Shown here: positions 39,136-47,855 of the stretch, one piece after another
Layout of the letters: each line of letters starts with the position of its first letter
Numbering within the stretch: the stretch's first letter is position 1
Assembly: GCA_016699855.1 (NCBI GenBank)
Contig: CP064988.1
Coordinates: forward strand, 682,001-746,000
DNA: 64,000 nucleotides
DNA from: Rhodospirillales bacterium
GTDB lineage: Bacteria; Pseudomonadota; Alphaproteobacteria; Reyranellales; Reyranellaceae
Direction: 5' to 3'
The notes under the pieces: model-generated
What the model saw: only the letters and a program-made list of their open reading frames with translations
Told to the model about the DNA's origin: nothing
Database searches by the model: none
Position numbers and translations under genes: made by a program

Positions 39136-39477
39136 CTACGCGGGCAGCGGCGCGAACGGCAGCCGCTCGCGGCGCGCCAACCGCGGCACGCCCTCGCCCA
39201 GCACCAGCGCCTTGAAATGCGCGGTGTCCTGGTGCGCCGCGAAAGCCCGCTCGTCGACAAACAGCTCGTAGAGGAAGAAGACATGGTCGTTGTCGGGCGA
39301 ACGGTGTGGGCGGAACAGCAGCGTGCCCGGCTCGGCGCGCACCGCCTCGGCCATGCGGCGCAGCACGTCGGCGACGGCGTCGGCCTCGCCCGGCCGCGCC
39401 TCCCAGGTGACCGCGAGGGCGACGGTGCCGGCGACCGGCGGATTTGCGTTGGCGGGCGTGGGCATCGGCGTCTCCAT
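39136..39477 (-). CDS. putative quinol monooxygenase (ABM domain)
   Basis: Small ABM-fold protein, 113 residues (109 if the second Met at 39465 is used). VALAVTWEARPGEADAVADV, RAEPGTLLFRPHRSPDNDHV and YELFVDERAFAAHQDTAHFK are the typical ABM strands. Such dimeric proteins oxidise quinols without a cofactor or serve as ligand binders. It is inserted on the opposite strand between the hydratase and carboxylase-alpha genes, breaking the run of the cluster. Its link to terpene metabolism is unclear. Confidence 0.78.
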   Translation of the reverse strand: METPMPTPANANPPVAGTVALAVTWEARPGEADAVADVLRRMAEAVRAEPGTLLFRPHRSPDNDHVFFLYELFVDERAFAAHQDTAHFKALVLGEGVPRLARRERLPFAPLPA

Positions 39478-39578
39478 GTGGTTGGACGACGGCCTTCTAG
39501 AGGGCGGGCGACGTCGAACGCTTCGGCCGCGGCCGAAGCGCGCCCCGCATCCGCCATCAGCGGAACCGGAGCAGGATG

Positions 39579-41540
39579 ATGGCCTTCACCAAGATCCTCA
39601 TCGCCAACCGCGGCGAGATCGCGTGCCGTGTGGCGCGCACGGCGCGCGCGCTGGGCTACCGCACCGTCGCGGTCCATTCCGACGCCGACGCGGCCGCGCT
39701 GCACGTCGATTCCTGCGACGAGGCCGTGGCGCTCGGCGGCGACCTCGCCGCCGACACCTATCTCGACGCGGCCAAGCTGGTCGCCGCGGCGCGCGCCACC
39801 GGCGCCGACGCGGTCCATCCCGGCTACGGCTTCCTGTCGGAGAACGCCGGCTTCGCGCGCGCCTGCGCCGAGGCCGGCCTGGTCTTCATCGGGCCGCCGG
39901 CCGACGCGATCGACGCGATGGGCAACAAGGCCGCCGCCAAGCGCCTGATGATCGCCGCCGGCGTTCCTTGCGTGCCGGGGTACCAGGGCGCCGGCCAGGA
40001 TGACGCGACGCTGCGCGCCGAGGCGATGCGTATCGGTTTGCCGGTCATGGTCAAGGCGGCGGCGGGCGGCGGCGGCCGCGGCATGCGGCTGGTGGCCGCA
40101 GAACCCGATCTGGCCGACGCGATCCGCATGGCCCGCGACGAGGCGGTCAACGCCTTCGGCTCAGGCGAGCTGATCCTCGAGAAGGCCGTGGTCGACGCCC
40201 GCCACGTCGAGATCCAGGTGTTCGCCGATTCGCACGGCGCGGTGATCCATCTCGGCGAGCGCGACTGTTCCGTGCAACGGCGGCACCAGAAGGTGGTCGA
40301 GGAGGCGCCGTCGCCGGCGGTCTCGGCCGACCTGCGCGCGCGCATGGGCGCGGCGGCGGTCGCGGCGGCGCGCGCCATCGGCTACCGCGGCGCGGGAACG
40401 GTCGAGTTCCTGCTGGCCGGCGACGGCGCCTTCTACTTCCTCGAGATGAACACCCGCCTCCAGGTCGAGCATCCCGTCACCGAGGCGATCACGGGGCAGG
40501 ACCTCGTCGCGTGGCAGCTCCGCGTCGCCGCCGGCGGCCATCTGCCTCTGCGGCAGGACGAGGTACGCTTCGACGGCCACGCCATCGAGGTCCGGCTCTA
40601 CGCCGAGGATCCCTACGCCGGCTTCCTGCCGCAGACCGGCACCGTCGCCGCGTGGCGGCCCGCCGCCGGGCCGGGACTGCGCGTCGATCACGGCATCCGC
40701 GACGGACAGGTGATCTCGCCCTTCTACGATCCGATGATCGCCAAGGTGATCGCGCATGGCGCCGACCGCGCCGAGGCGCGCCGCAAACTGGCCATGGCGC
40801 TGGAGGACACGGTCGTCCTCGGTCCGGTGACCAACAAGCATTTCCTCGTGCGTGTCCTGCGCGACGCGGTGTTCGCCGACGGCGGTGCCACGACGGCGTT
40901 CATCGGCGAGCGCTTCCCGACCGAGGCTCTGGCGCCGCCGGCGCCGGAAGACGCGCATTGGGCGCTCGTGGCGGCGGCGATCTGGCGCCGTGGCCGCGAC
41001 CGCGCCGGCACCCTTTTGAGCGGGTGGCGCAATTCCAATCCGGAGCCGTCCATCCTGCGCCTGCGTCACGGCGAGACGGTGCGCGAGCTGCGCGTCGAGC
41101 CGCGCGCGGACGGTGGCCTCGACGTCCAGCTCGACGGACGCGCGATGCTGGTCAGGCTCGACGGCCGGGCCGACATCGCCGGCCATGTCCGGATCGACGG
41201 GGTCCGACGGCCGGCCCAGCTGCTGGCGCATGACGGCGGTTGGCTGGCCGAGATCGGCGGGCTCGCGGTCCGCTTCGCCGACGCCACGCACGAACCCGTC
41301 CGCGGCGCGGCCGGCGCAGGGGACGGCACGCTGCGCGCGCCGATGGACGGCCGCATCGTGGCGATCCGCGTCGCCTCGGGCGACGCCGTCGAAAAGGGCC
41401 AGACCATCCTGGTGCTCGAGGCGATGAAGATGCAGCACCAGATCCGCGCCGCCGCCGCCGGCACGGTCGCGACGCTGCCGGTCAAGGAAGGCGACCAGGT
41501 CTCCGCCCGCACCGTGCTCGCGACCATGGCGGCATCATAG
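39579..41540 (+). CDS. atuF: geranyl-CoA carboxylase alpha (biotin carboxylase/BCCP) subunit
   Basis: A 653-residue ATP-dependent biotin carboxylase fused to a biotin carrier domain. The N-terminal FTKILIANRGEIACRVARTA, the ATP-grasp region VMVKAAAGGGGRGMRLV, LGERDCSVQRRHQKVVEEAP and FLEMNTRLQVEHPVTEAITG are diagnostic. The biotin-attachment Lys is at about residue 617 in VLEAMKMQHQIRA. The second of two adjacent ATGs (39576 and 39579) is better spaced from GGAG. It partners the carboxyltransferase at 34080. Specificity for geranyl- versus 3-methylcrotonyl-CoA cannot be proven here. Confidence 0.88.
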   Translation: MAFTKILIANRGEIACRVARTARALGYRTVAVHSDADAAALHVDSCDEAVALGGDLAADTYLDAAKLVAAARATGADAVHPGYGFLSENAGFARACAEAGLVFIGPPADAIDAMGNKAAAKRLMIAAGVPCVPGYQGAGQDDATLRAEAMRIGLPVMVKAAAGGGGRGMRLVAAEPDLADAIRMARDEAVNAFGSGELILEKAVVDARHVEIQVFADSHGAVIHLGERDCSVQRRHQKVVEEAPSPAVSADLRARMGAAAVAAARAIGYRGAGTVEFLLAGDGAFYFLEMNTRLQVEHPVTEAITGQDLVAWQLRVAAGGHLPLRQDEVRFDGHAIEVRLYAEDPYAGFLPQTGTVAAWRPAAGPGLRVDHGIRDGQVISPFYDPMIAKVIAHGADRAEARRKLAMALEDTVVLGPVTNKHFLVRVLRDAVFADGGATTAFIGERFPTEALAPPAPEDAHWALVAAAIWRRGRDRAGTLLSGWRNSNPEPSILRLRHGETVRELRVEPRADGGLDVQLDGRAMLVRLDGRADIAGHVRIDGVRRPAQLLAHDGGWLAEIGGLAVRFADATHEPVRGAAGAGDGTLRAPMDGRIVAIRVASGDAVEKGQTILVLEAMKMQHQIRAAAAGTVATLPVKEGDQVSARTVLATMAAS

Positions 41541-41656
41541 GGGCCGGCGTACGCGATCGCGGCGAGCACGGAACGACGGCACCGTGCGTGGTCGTGCGCC
41601 TGCCACGTCGCGGCGAGCACTCGCCGCGTCGCCGTCCGAGCGGCTATCATCGGGAG

Positions 41657-42661
41657 ATGAAACGCCTCCGCATCGCGCTGTCGCTCGCGCTCGCGCTGTC
41701 GGCCCCGGCCGCTGCGCGCGCCGTCGACCTGCCGACCGACGAGGCCGTGCGCGTGTTCGCGCTCGGCCCGGTGTGCCGTGCGCTCTACGAGCGCTATCGC
41801 GGCGCGCCGGACGACCGGGCATTCGCGGTCAACAGCAAAGGCAAATGCGGCTTCGCGCGCGGCGCCACGACTCCCGACGCCGTGCGCGCGCGGGCGCTGG
41901 AGTTCTGCGGCGGCGAGGCGGTGGAATGCCGCATCGTGGCGACGAACCTCGCGACCGAGCGCGACGGCACCGCGCCGCTCGTCGTCGACCGCGGCTTCAC
42001 CATCCGCGGCGCGGCCACGGCGGCCGGCGTCGTGATCTGGAACCACGGCACGCTGTCGGAGAACGCCACGCGGCCACCGGCCGGCCCGCCGCCGTTGCTG
42101 CGGCCACTGGCGGCCGAGGGATGGGACGTCTACCGCGTCGACCGCCCCGGCCGCGGCACGTCGCGGCTCGAATCGCTGGGAATGATCTCGCAGGCCGTCC
42201 AGCGCGCCCGCGCCATGGGCTACAAGCGCATCATGCTCGCGGGGCAGTCTGCCGGAGGCTGGGCCGCGCTCGAGCTGGCGGGCAAGCTCGACGGCATCGA
42301 CGCGGCGCTGGCGACCGCGCCGGCCCGCCACGGCAAGATCGGCACCGACGCCAATCTGCGGGCCCGCGCGCTGCGCGAGTTCGACACGCTGCTCGGCGCC
42401 CGTCCGCGCGGCGGCGCGCGGCTGGTGATCGCGCTGTTCGAGAACGACGAGTACGACGCCGACGCCGCCGAGCGCGCCCGCATCGCCCGCGGCAAGGCGC
42501 TGTCGCTCGACGTGCCGCTGCTGCTGATCGACCGTCCCGACATCGCGCGCGGCCACGGCGGCGGGCTGGGGCCGGCGATGGCCGGGCGCTACGGCCGCTG
42601 CGTGCGCGACTATCTCGCGCGCGCCGCGCCGCCGCCGGGGGTCGCGACCTGCGGCGAATGA
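41657..42661 (+). CDS. secreted alpha/beta hydrolase
   Basis: A 334-residue exported hydrolase-like protein. Signal peptide MKRLRIALSLALALSAPAAA; mature start near AVDLPTD. IWNHGTLSENATRPPAGPPP holds an HG oxyanion motif, AGQSAGGWAALELAGKLDGI the Ser nucleophile elbow, and RGHGGGLGPAMAGRYGRCVR the terminal His. Cysteines at VCRAL, KCGF, FCGG, ECR, RCVR and TCGE suggest disulfides. Substrate unknown. ATG 41657 follows CGGGAG. It overlaps the convergent GST gene by 52 bp. Confidence 0.78.
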   Translation: MKRLRIALSLALALSAPAAARAVDLPTDEAVRVFALGPVCRALYERYRGAPDDRAFAVNSKGKCGFARGATTPDAVRARALEFCGGEAVECRIVATNLATERDGTAPLVVDRGFTIRGAATAAGVVIWNHGTLSENATRPPAGPPPLLRPLAAEGWDVYRVDRPGRGTSRLESLGMISQAVQRARAMGYKRIMLAGQSAGGWAALELAGKLDGIDAALATAPARHGKIGTDANLRARALREFDTLLGARPRGGARLVIALFENDEYDADAAERARIARGKALSLDVPLLLIDRPDIARGHGGGLGPAMAGRYGRCVRDYLARAAPPPGVATCGE

Positions 42662-43332
42662 GCCGGCAGGCTGAGGCCGCCGCGCTCCACCGGCGACCGC
42701 GTCGCCGCGACGCTTGGACGCGCCGCCATCGCCGCGCGCCACGCCTCCATCCGCGGATGTTCGGCCATCGACAACGCGCCCTCAGGGGCTAGCCGGAACA
42801 GCGCGATCATCGGATAGGCGTGAAGATCGGCCAACGTCAGGGCGTCGCCCGCGAGGAACGGCCGGTCCACCAAGAACTCCTCCAGCACGCCAAGGGCCGT
42901 CCGGGCGCGCGGCAACGCCGCGGCGATGAGGCCCTCGTCGGTGGCGCGGCCCTGCGCCGGCGCGCGTACGCGCTCGACGAACACGTCCCACACGAGCGTT
43001 CGATACACGTAGCTGTCGCAAACGCTGATCAGCTGGTCGACGCGGGCGCGGCCGCGCGCGTCCGCCGGCGTCAATGCCGGGCCCGGAAACGCTGCGTCGA
43101 CGTAGCGGGCGATGGCGCCGCTCTCGTACAGGCGCAGATCGCCGTGCTCGAAGGCGGGGATGCGGCCGAAGGGATGGCGCGCGAGATAGGCCGCCGGCGC
43201 GCCGCCAGGCGCGAACACGTCGACCTCCTCGAGCCGGTAGTCCACGCCCTTCTCCGCCAGCGCCAACCGGGCGATGCGCGTGTAGACGCTGTAGGTCGCG
43301 CCGAACAACGTGGGTCGGTTCCCGTCCGTCAT
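42610..43332 (-). CDS. glutathione S-transferase family protein
   Basis: A GST of about 240 residues. The thioredoxin-like domain is LFGATYSVYTRIARLALAEK then LARHPFGRIPAFEHGDLRLY and ESGAIARYVDAAF (the cis-Pro and ES glutathione contacts). The helical domain has FLVDRPFLAGDALTLADLHA with the N-capping motif. Active-site Ser or Tyr would lie in ATYSVYTR. ATG 43332 is preferred; Mets at 43341 and 43353 are alternatives. The last 30 residues overlap the hydrolase gene and lie beyond the usual family end. Confidence 0.82.
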   Translation of the reverse strand: MTDGNRPTLFGATYSVYTRIARLALAEKGVDYRLEEVDVFAPGGAPAAYLARHPFGRIPAFEHGDLRLYESGAIARYVDAAFPGPALTPADARGRARVDQLISVCDSYVYRTLVWDVFVERVRAPAQGRATDEGLIAAALPRARTALGVLEEFLVDRPFLAGDALTLADLHAYPMIALFRLAPEGALSMAEHPRMEAWRAAMAARPSVAATRSPVERGGLSLPAHSPQVATPGGGAARAR

Positions 43333-43523
43333 CCTCGACATGTACCCTGTCATCCCGGGCGGCGCGAGAGGTCCAGGGTCGGCGGCAGCGCTGGCCCCTC
43401 GCCGCGCCCGGGATGGCGGAGAGCGCCCAGTGGAGGCAAGCGGCCGCCCGCGTTGACCCCCGTGACAGCGGCCGGTACCGTCCGCGCCATCGGGCGACGA
43501 CGCGCATCGTTGGGGGAAACGAC

Positions 43524-44549
43524 ATGAAAGCGACACTGGCCGCGCTGCTCGCGGCGGGCCTCGCGCTGGCGGCGGCCGGCGCCGCCTCGGCGCAGGACAA
43601 GATCACGATCGCGGCGCTTCGCTTCGTGTCGTCGGCGCCGGTCTTCATCGCCATGGAAAAGGGCTACTTCAAGGAGCAGGGCCTCGACGTCGAGTTCAAG
43701 TTCTTCGACGCCGCCCAGCCGATCGCCGTCGCCGTGGCGACGGGCGACGCCGATCTCGGCATCACCGGATTGACCGGCGGGTTCTACAACCTCGCCGGCA
43801 AGGGCGCGATCAAGATCATCGCGGCCCAGTCGCGCGAGGAACCCGGCTTCGATTTCGTGGCCTACGTCGCGACGAAAAAGGCGTTCGACGGCGGCTTCAC
43901 CGACGCCTCGAAATTCCCCGGCAGGTCGATCGCCATCACCCAGACCGGCTCGACCTTCCACTACATGATCGGCATGCTGGCGGAGAAGCGCGGCTTCAAG
44001 CTGACCGACGTGACGCTGCGGCCGCTGCAATCCATCGCCAACGTCACCGCCGCCCTCAAGGGCGAGCAGGTCGACGGCGCGCTGCTGCCGGCCAACAACG
44101 CCTACGCCGCCGAGAAGGACGGCTTCGGCAGGATCGTCGGCTGGGTCCACCAGGAGACGCCGTGGCAGCTGGGCGCGCTGTTCGCCAACGGCAAGGTGCT
44201 CGACACCCGCCGTCCCGCCGTCGAGAAGTTCGTGGCCGCCTATCTGAAGGCGGTCAATGACTACGCCGAGGCGTTCCTGCAGCGCGACGCCGCCGGCAAG
44301 CGCGCGTTCGGCGAGAAGGCAGACGCGCTGATCCCGATGATCCAGAAATACGTCGAACCCAAGCCGTCGGCCGAGCAGGTCAAGGCCAGCGCGTCGTACA
44401 TCGATCCCAAGGGTCGTCTGCTCGTCAAAAACATCCACGACCAGATCGCCTGGTACCAAGGGCAAGGGATGGTCGGAAAGGACGTCGACGCGACCCGCCT
44501 GCTCGACCTCACCTTCGTGAAGGACCACCTCGACGTCCCTAAGAAGTAG
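43524..44549 (+). CDS. ABC transporter substrate-binding protein (NMT1/SsuA-like)
   Basis: Periplasmic receptor of 341 residues in the NMT1/SsuA/ThiY group. The signal peptide is MKATLAALLAAGLALAAAGA. The mature protein begins near QDKITIAALRFVSSAPVFIA, and contains MEKGYFKEQGLDVEFKFFDA, VAVATGDADLGITGLTGGFY and PLQSIANVTAALKGEQVDGA. The likely partners are the ATPase (46857) and permease (47856) downstream, though an aminotransferase and a DUF992 gene lie between. Ligand may be a sulfonate, nitrile or pyrimidine-like compound; this is not determined by sequence. Confidence 0.88.
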   Translation: MKATLAALLAAGLALAAAGAASAQDKITIAALRFVSSAPVFIAMEKGYFKEQGLDVEFKFFDAAQPIAVAVATGDADLGITGLTGGFYNLAGKGAIKIIAAQSREEPGFDFVAYVATKKAFDGGFTDASKFPGRSIAITQTGSTFHYMIGMLAEKRGFKLTDVTLRPLQSIANVTAALKGEQVDGALLPANNAYAAEKDGFGRIVGWVHQETPWQLGALFANGKVLDTRRPAVEKFVAAYLKAVNDYAEAFLQRDAAGKRAFGEKADALIPMIQKYVEPKPSAEQVKASASYIDPKGRLLVKNIHDQIAWYQGQGMVGKDVDATRLLDLTFVKDHLDVPKK

Positions 44550-44608
44550 GTCCACCGCCCTCCGCCGCGCCGGGCGGCGTGGCGACTCCCCGCCCGAGGA
44601 ACCACCCC

Positions 44609-46006
44609 ATGGCCGCCGTCCCCGCCGAGACACCGACCAACTCGACCATCGCCGCCGACTACCGCGCCCGCACGCCGACCTCGGCGAAGCTGTTCGCGCG
44701 CGCCAACAAGATCCTGCCCAGCGGCATCACCCATGACGGCCGCCATCTCGACCCCTACCCGCTCTACGTGACGCGCGGCATGGGCGCGCGCAAATGGTGC
44801 GCCGACGGGCACGAATACGTCGACTATTTCGGCGGCCACGGCGCGCTGATCCTCGGCCATTCGCATCCCGCCGTGGTGGAGGCGGTCCAACGGCAGATGG
44901 CGCTGGGCACGCATCTCGGCGGCTCGCACGAGCTCGAGGTGCGCTGGGCCGAGCAGGTGCGCCGCATGATCCCCTGCGCCGAGAAGGTGCGCTTCACCTC
45001 GTCCGGCACCGAGGCGTCGCACATGGCGCTGCGGCTGGCGCGCGCCTTCACCGGCAAACCGCGCATCATGCGATTCACCGGCCATTTCCACGGCTGGCAC
45101 GACCAGGTCGTGCCCGGCGGCACGTCGCATTTCGACGGCGGCACGCCGGTGGGCATCGACCCGGCGCTGGTCGGCCTGTCGGCGGTGATGCCGACCGACG
45201 ATCCGGCGCCGGCGGTCAAGCTGCTCGAGGAAGCGGACGACATCGCGGCCGTGATGATCGAGCCATCCGGCGCGTCGTGGGGCCAGGTGCCGCTGCCGCC
45301 GGGCTTCCTCCATGCGCTGCGCGACGCCACGAGCCGCCGGGGCGTGCTGCTGATCTTCGACGAGGTCATCACCGGCTTCCGCTGGTCGACCGGCGGCGCC
45401 CAGAAGGCGTTCGGCATCACCCCCGACATGTGCATCCTCGCCAAGATCGTGGCCGGCGGGTTGCCCGGCGGCGCCGTCGCCGGCCGCGGCGACGTGCTCG
45501 ATCTGCTGGATTTCGCGGCCACCAAGGCGGCCAAGCGCGAGAAGATCGCCCATCCCGGCACCTACAACGCCAACCCGCTGTCGGCCGCCGCCGCCGTCAC
45601 GGCGCTGGAGATCGTCGAGCGCGAGGACGCGCCGGCCAAAGCGAACGCCACGACGGCGAAGCTGCGCGACGCGATGCGCCAAGTGCTGATCGAGGAAGGC
45701 GTGCCGTGGGGCGTCTACGGCCAGTCCTCGGCGTTCCAGATCTTCACCAACCCCAACGGCGTGCCGATCGATCCCGCCACATTCGATCCGCTCAAGCTCG
45801 GCTTCAAAGGCCTCAAGGGCGCGCGCGATCCCGCCTATATCGGCAAGGTGCGCATGGCGCTGCTGGCCCACGGCGTCGACGTCATGGGCGGCCCCGGCGG
45901 GCTGGTCTCGGCCGTCCACGGCGACGCCGACATCGACCGCACCGCGTCGGCCCTGCGCGCGTCGGTGCGGGCGCTCATGGTCGAACGCGAGATCCGGGGG
46001 ATGTGA
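44609..46006 (+). CDS. class-III aminotransferase, glutamate-1-semialdehyde aminomutase-like
   Basis: PLP enzyme of 465 residues. KLFARANKILPSGITHDGRH, VRFTSSGTEASHMALRLARA, the PLP Asp region LLIFDEVITGFRWSTGGAQK, and the catalytic Lys in MCILAKIVAGGLPGGAVAG all match the GSA-aminomutase-like branch of class III. It is more likely a catabolic or biosynthetic transaminase than HemL, because the family context is a transport cluster and the length exceeds HemL (about 430). The upstream GTG at 44579 is less likely; ATG 44609 follows GAGGAACC. Confidence 0.85.
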   Translation: MAAVPAETPTNSTIAADYRARTPTSAKLFARANKILPSGITHDGRHLDPYPLYVTRGMGARKWCADGHEYVDYFGGHGALILGHSHPAVVEAVQRQMALGTHLGGSHELEVRWAEQVRRMIPCAEKVRFTSSGTEASHMALRLARAFTGKPRIMRFTGHFHGWHDQVVPGGTSHFDGGTPVGIDPALVGLSAVMPTDDPAPAVKLLEEADDIAAVMIEPSGASWGQVPLPPGFLHALRDATSRRGVLLIFDEVITGFRWSTGGAQKAFGITPDMCILAKIVAGGLPGGAVAGRGDVLDLLDFAATKAAKREKIAHPGTYNANPLSAAAAVTALEIVEREDAPAKANATTAKLRDAMRQVLIEEGVPWGVYGQSSAFQIFTNPNGVPIDPATFDPLKLGFKGLKGARDPAYIGKVRMALLAHGVDVMGGPGGLVSAVHGDADIDRTASALRASVRALMVEREIRGM

Positions 46007-46014
46007 CGGCGCGC

Positions 46015-46042
46015 AAAAAGCCCCGGCTCGACGAGCCGGGGC
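46015..46042 (-). terminator. intrinsic terminator
   Basis: Stem GCCCCGGCTC (46020-46029) / GAGCCGGGGC (46033-46042), followed on the minus strand by TTTTT (complement of 46015-46019). It ends the DUF992 gene transcript and, as a hairpin without T-run, may also act for the aminotransferase. Confidence 0.75.
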
Positions 46043-46067
46043 CGTTCGCCGCCGCTGATCGCGCGGC

Positions 46068-46565
46068 CTACCGCGCGATCAGCGTCACCTCGCCGATGCC
46101 GGCGGCGATATTGAGGCCGACGCTGCCCTCGACGCTGACGGGCTGCAGGCTGACCTGCTTGTCGCCGCCGCCCACCAGCACGTTGGCGCCGACGCCGACG
46201 CCGGCGGTGGCCGACACCGTCAAGCCGCCGTAGTCGCCCGCCAGCGCGCCCTTCTCGACCGTGCCCGGCGCGAACACCAGCCACAGGATGCGCGCCTCCT
46301 TGGTGAAGCCGATATCGACGCCGAAGCGCTTGATCGAGCCGCCGTAGAACTCCTCGCCACCGCCGGACCGCGTGAAAACGCACTCCAGCTCCTTGGACGA
46401 GCCGAACACGAAGCCGACTCCGCCGGCGACCTTGCAAGTCAGCGAGCCGACGTTGACGCCGGATTTGGGGTCGGACTGCGCCAGCGCCGCGCCGTTGGAC
46501 AGCGTCAGCGCCGCCGCGATGGCGGCCGCGGCGGCGAGGCCGGGGCGCTCGGACAGATGCTTCAT
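46068..46565 (-). CDS. DUF992 periplasmic protein
   Basis: A 165-residue DUF992 protein common in alphaproteobacteria. Signal peptide (AAAAAIAAALTLSNGAALAQ) then GVNVGSLTCKVAGGVGFVFG, LECVFTRSGGGEEFYGGSIK and FGVDIGFTKEARILWLVFAP. The two Cys (LTCK, LECVF) probably form a disulfide. The end, SVGLNIAAGIGEVTLIAR, fits the family. Function is unknown. It is divergent from the ABC ATPase gene. Confidence 0.85.
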   Translation of the reverse strand: MKHLSERPGLAAAAAIAAALTLSNGAALAQSDPKSGVNVGSLTCKVAGGVGFVFGSSKELECVFTRSGGGEEFYGGSIKRFGVDIGFTKEARILWLVFAPGTVEKGALAGDYGGLTVSATAGVGVGANVLVGGGDKQVSLQPVSVEGSVGLNIAAGIGEVTLIAR

Positions 46566-46783
46566 TGGTTGTTCCTTTCAAATGATCGGCAACCGGCCCT
46601 AATGGACACGGAGACCGGACGGCACGACGACGCCCGACGCGGCATGAGCGCCGAGTCCCGACGACCGACAACGCGGCAAGGATCGAGATGTTCCACCGCC
46701 ATCCGGCGCGGTGCGATGAGCGGGCTGGCGGACGCCGACGGGGTCGACGACGCACATTCCTGTTTCGTCACTCGTCCAAGGCC

Positions 46784-46817
46784 GCAGATCCCGGCGGCCC
46801 CTGCCGCCGGGATCTGC
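46784..46817. repeat. perfect inverted repeat (14-bp arms, 6-nt loop)
   Basis: Arms GCAGATCCCGGCGG (46784-46797) and CCGCCGGGATCTGC (46804-46817). It lies 40 bp upstream of the ABC ATPase start at 46857, and about 220 bp upstream of the divergent DUF992 start. Candidate operator or leader hairpin; no T-run follows. Confidence 0.7.
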
Positions 46818-46856
46818 GTCTCGCGCCCGGACGGAGGCGGTGCTAGTACCGCCACC

Positions 46857-47630
46857 ATGGACCTGCGCATCGAGAACGTGTCGCACCGCTACGACGCCCT
46901 GCCGGCGCTGGAGCGGATCGACCTGACGGTGCGCGACGGCGAGACGGTGGCGATCATCGGCCCGTCGGGCTGCGGCAAATCCACCCTGCTGGGCATCGTC
47001 GGCGGGCTTCTCGCGCCGACCTCCGGCCGCGTCGTCGCCCTCGGCGCGCCGCCGGCGGGCTCGCTCAACCCGTTCACGTACGTCTTCCAGGATTTCGCGC
47101 TGCTGCCGTGGCGCGACGTGGCCGCCAACGTGTCGCTGGCGCTGGAGCACCATCGGCTGGGCCGCCGCGAGCGCGAGGAGCGCGTCGCGGCGGCGCTGGC
47201 GTTGACCGGCCTGTCCGACTTCGCGCGGACTCTTCCCAAGCGGCTGTCCGGCGGCATGCGCCAGCGCGTCGGAATCGCCCGTGCGCTGGTGGTGCGGCCG
47301 GCGGTGCTGCTGCTCGACGAGCCGCTGTCGGCGCTCGACGCGCAGACGCGCGAGCTGCTGATGGAAGACCTGCTGGCGATCTGGGCGCGCGAGCGCGGCA
47401 CGCGGCTCTACGTGACGCACAACCTCGAGGAGGCGGCGCGGCTGGCCGACCGGATCGTGGTGCTGTCGCGCCGGCCCGGCCGCGTGCGCGAGATCGTCGA
47501 GGTCGGCGTGCCCGTGGCCGAGCGTTCGGCGCCATCCGCCGCCGGCGTGGTCGCCGCCCTGCGCGAGCGCCTCTGGTCGCTGATCCGCGACGAGGCCCGC
47601 GACGCCGAGCGGGAGATCGTCCATGCGTGA
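46857..47630 (+). CDS. ABC transporter ATP-binding protein (SsuB/TauB-like)
   Basis: A 257-residue ATPase. Walker A is IIGPSGCGKSTLLGIVGGLL, the Q-loop is YVFQDFALLPWRDVAANV, the signature is KRLSGGMRQRVGIARALVVR and Walker B is VLLLDEPLSALDAQTRELLM. The pattern is that of SsuB/TauB/NrtD importers. It energises the permease at 47856, with a REP-like element between them. Its ATG 46857 has no obvious strong ribosome site; upstream frame is open but lacks family similarity. Confidence 0.9.
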   Translation: MDLRIENVSHRYDALPALERIDLTVRDGETVAIIGPSGCGKSTLLGIVGGLLAPTSGRVVALGAPPAGSLNPFTYVFQDFALLPWRDVAANVSLALEHHRLGRREREERVAAALALTGLSDFARTLPKRLSGGMRQRVGIARALVVRPAVLLLDEPLSALDAQTRELLMEDLLAIWARERGTRLYVTHNLEEAARLADRIVVLSRRPGRVREIVEVGVPVAERSAPSAAGVVAALRERLWSLIRDEARDAEREIVHA

Positions 47631-47656
47631 CGCGGACAGGGCGGGTGAAGCGCTCC

Positions 47657-47855
47657 TCCCTTTTCCCTCTGAAGAGGGGGAGAAGGTGCCCGCAGGGCGG
47701 ATGAGGGGCTTCGCTTCGTTCACGACCCGCCGTCAGCCCGACATCGCGAGGGAGCGGGTTCCAGACCGGATACCTCGACTAGTTGAAGCGAAGCCCCTCA
47801 TCCGGCCGCCGCTTCGCGGCGTCCACCTTCTCCCCCTCGTCAGGGGGAGAAGGGC
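47657..47855. repeat. REP-like palindromic element, copy 3
   Basis: The longest copy. Left: TCCCTTTTCCCTCTGAAGAG then GGGGAGAAGGTG; inner pair GGATGAGGGGCTTCGCTTC / GAAGCGAAGCCCCTCATCC; right: CACCTTCTCCCCCTCGTCAG then GGGGAGAAGGG. It lies 27 bp after the ATPase stop and abuts the permease start. The ribosome site for the permease falls within the right arm (GGGGGAGAAGGGC). Confidence 0.9.

Noticed and set aside
44609..46006. HemL (glutamate-1-semialdehyde aminomutase) of tetrapyrrole synthesis
   Set aside because: Longer than HemL and set in a transporter context; only the wider GSA-like family can be supported.
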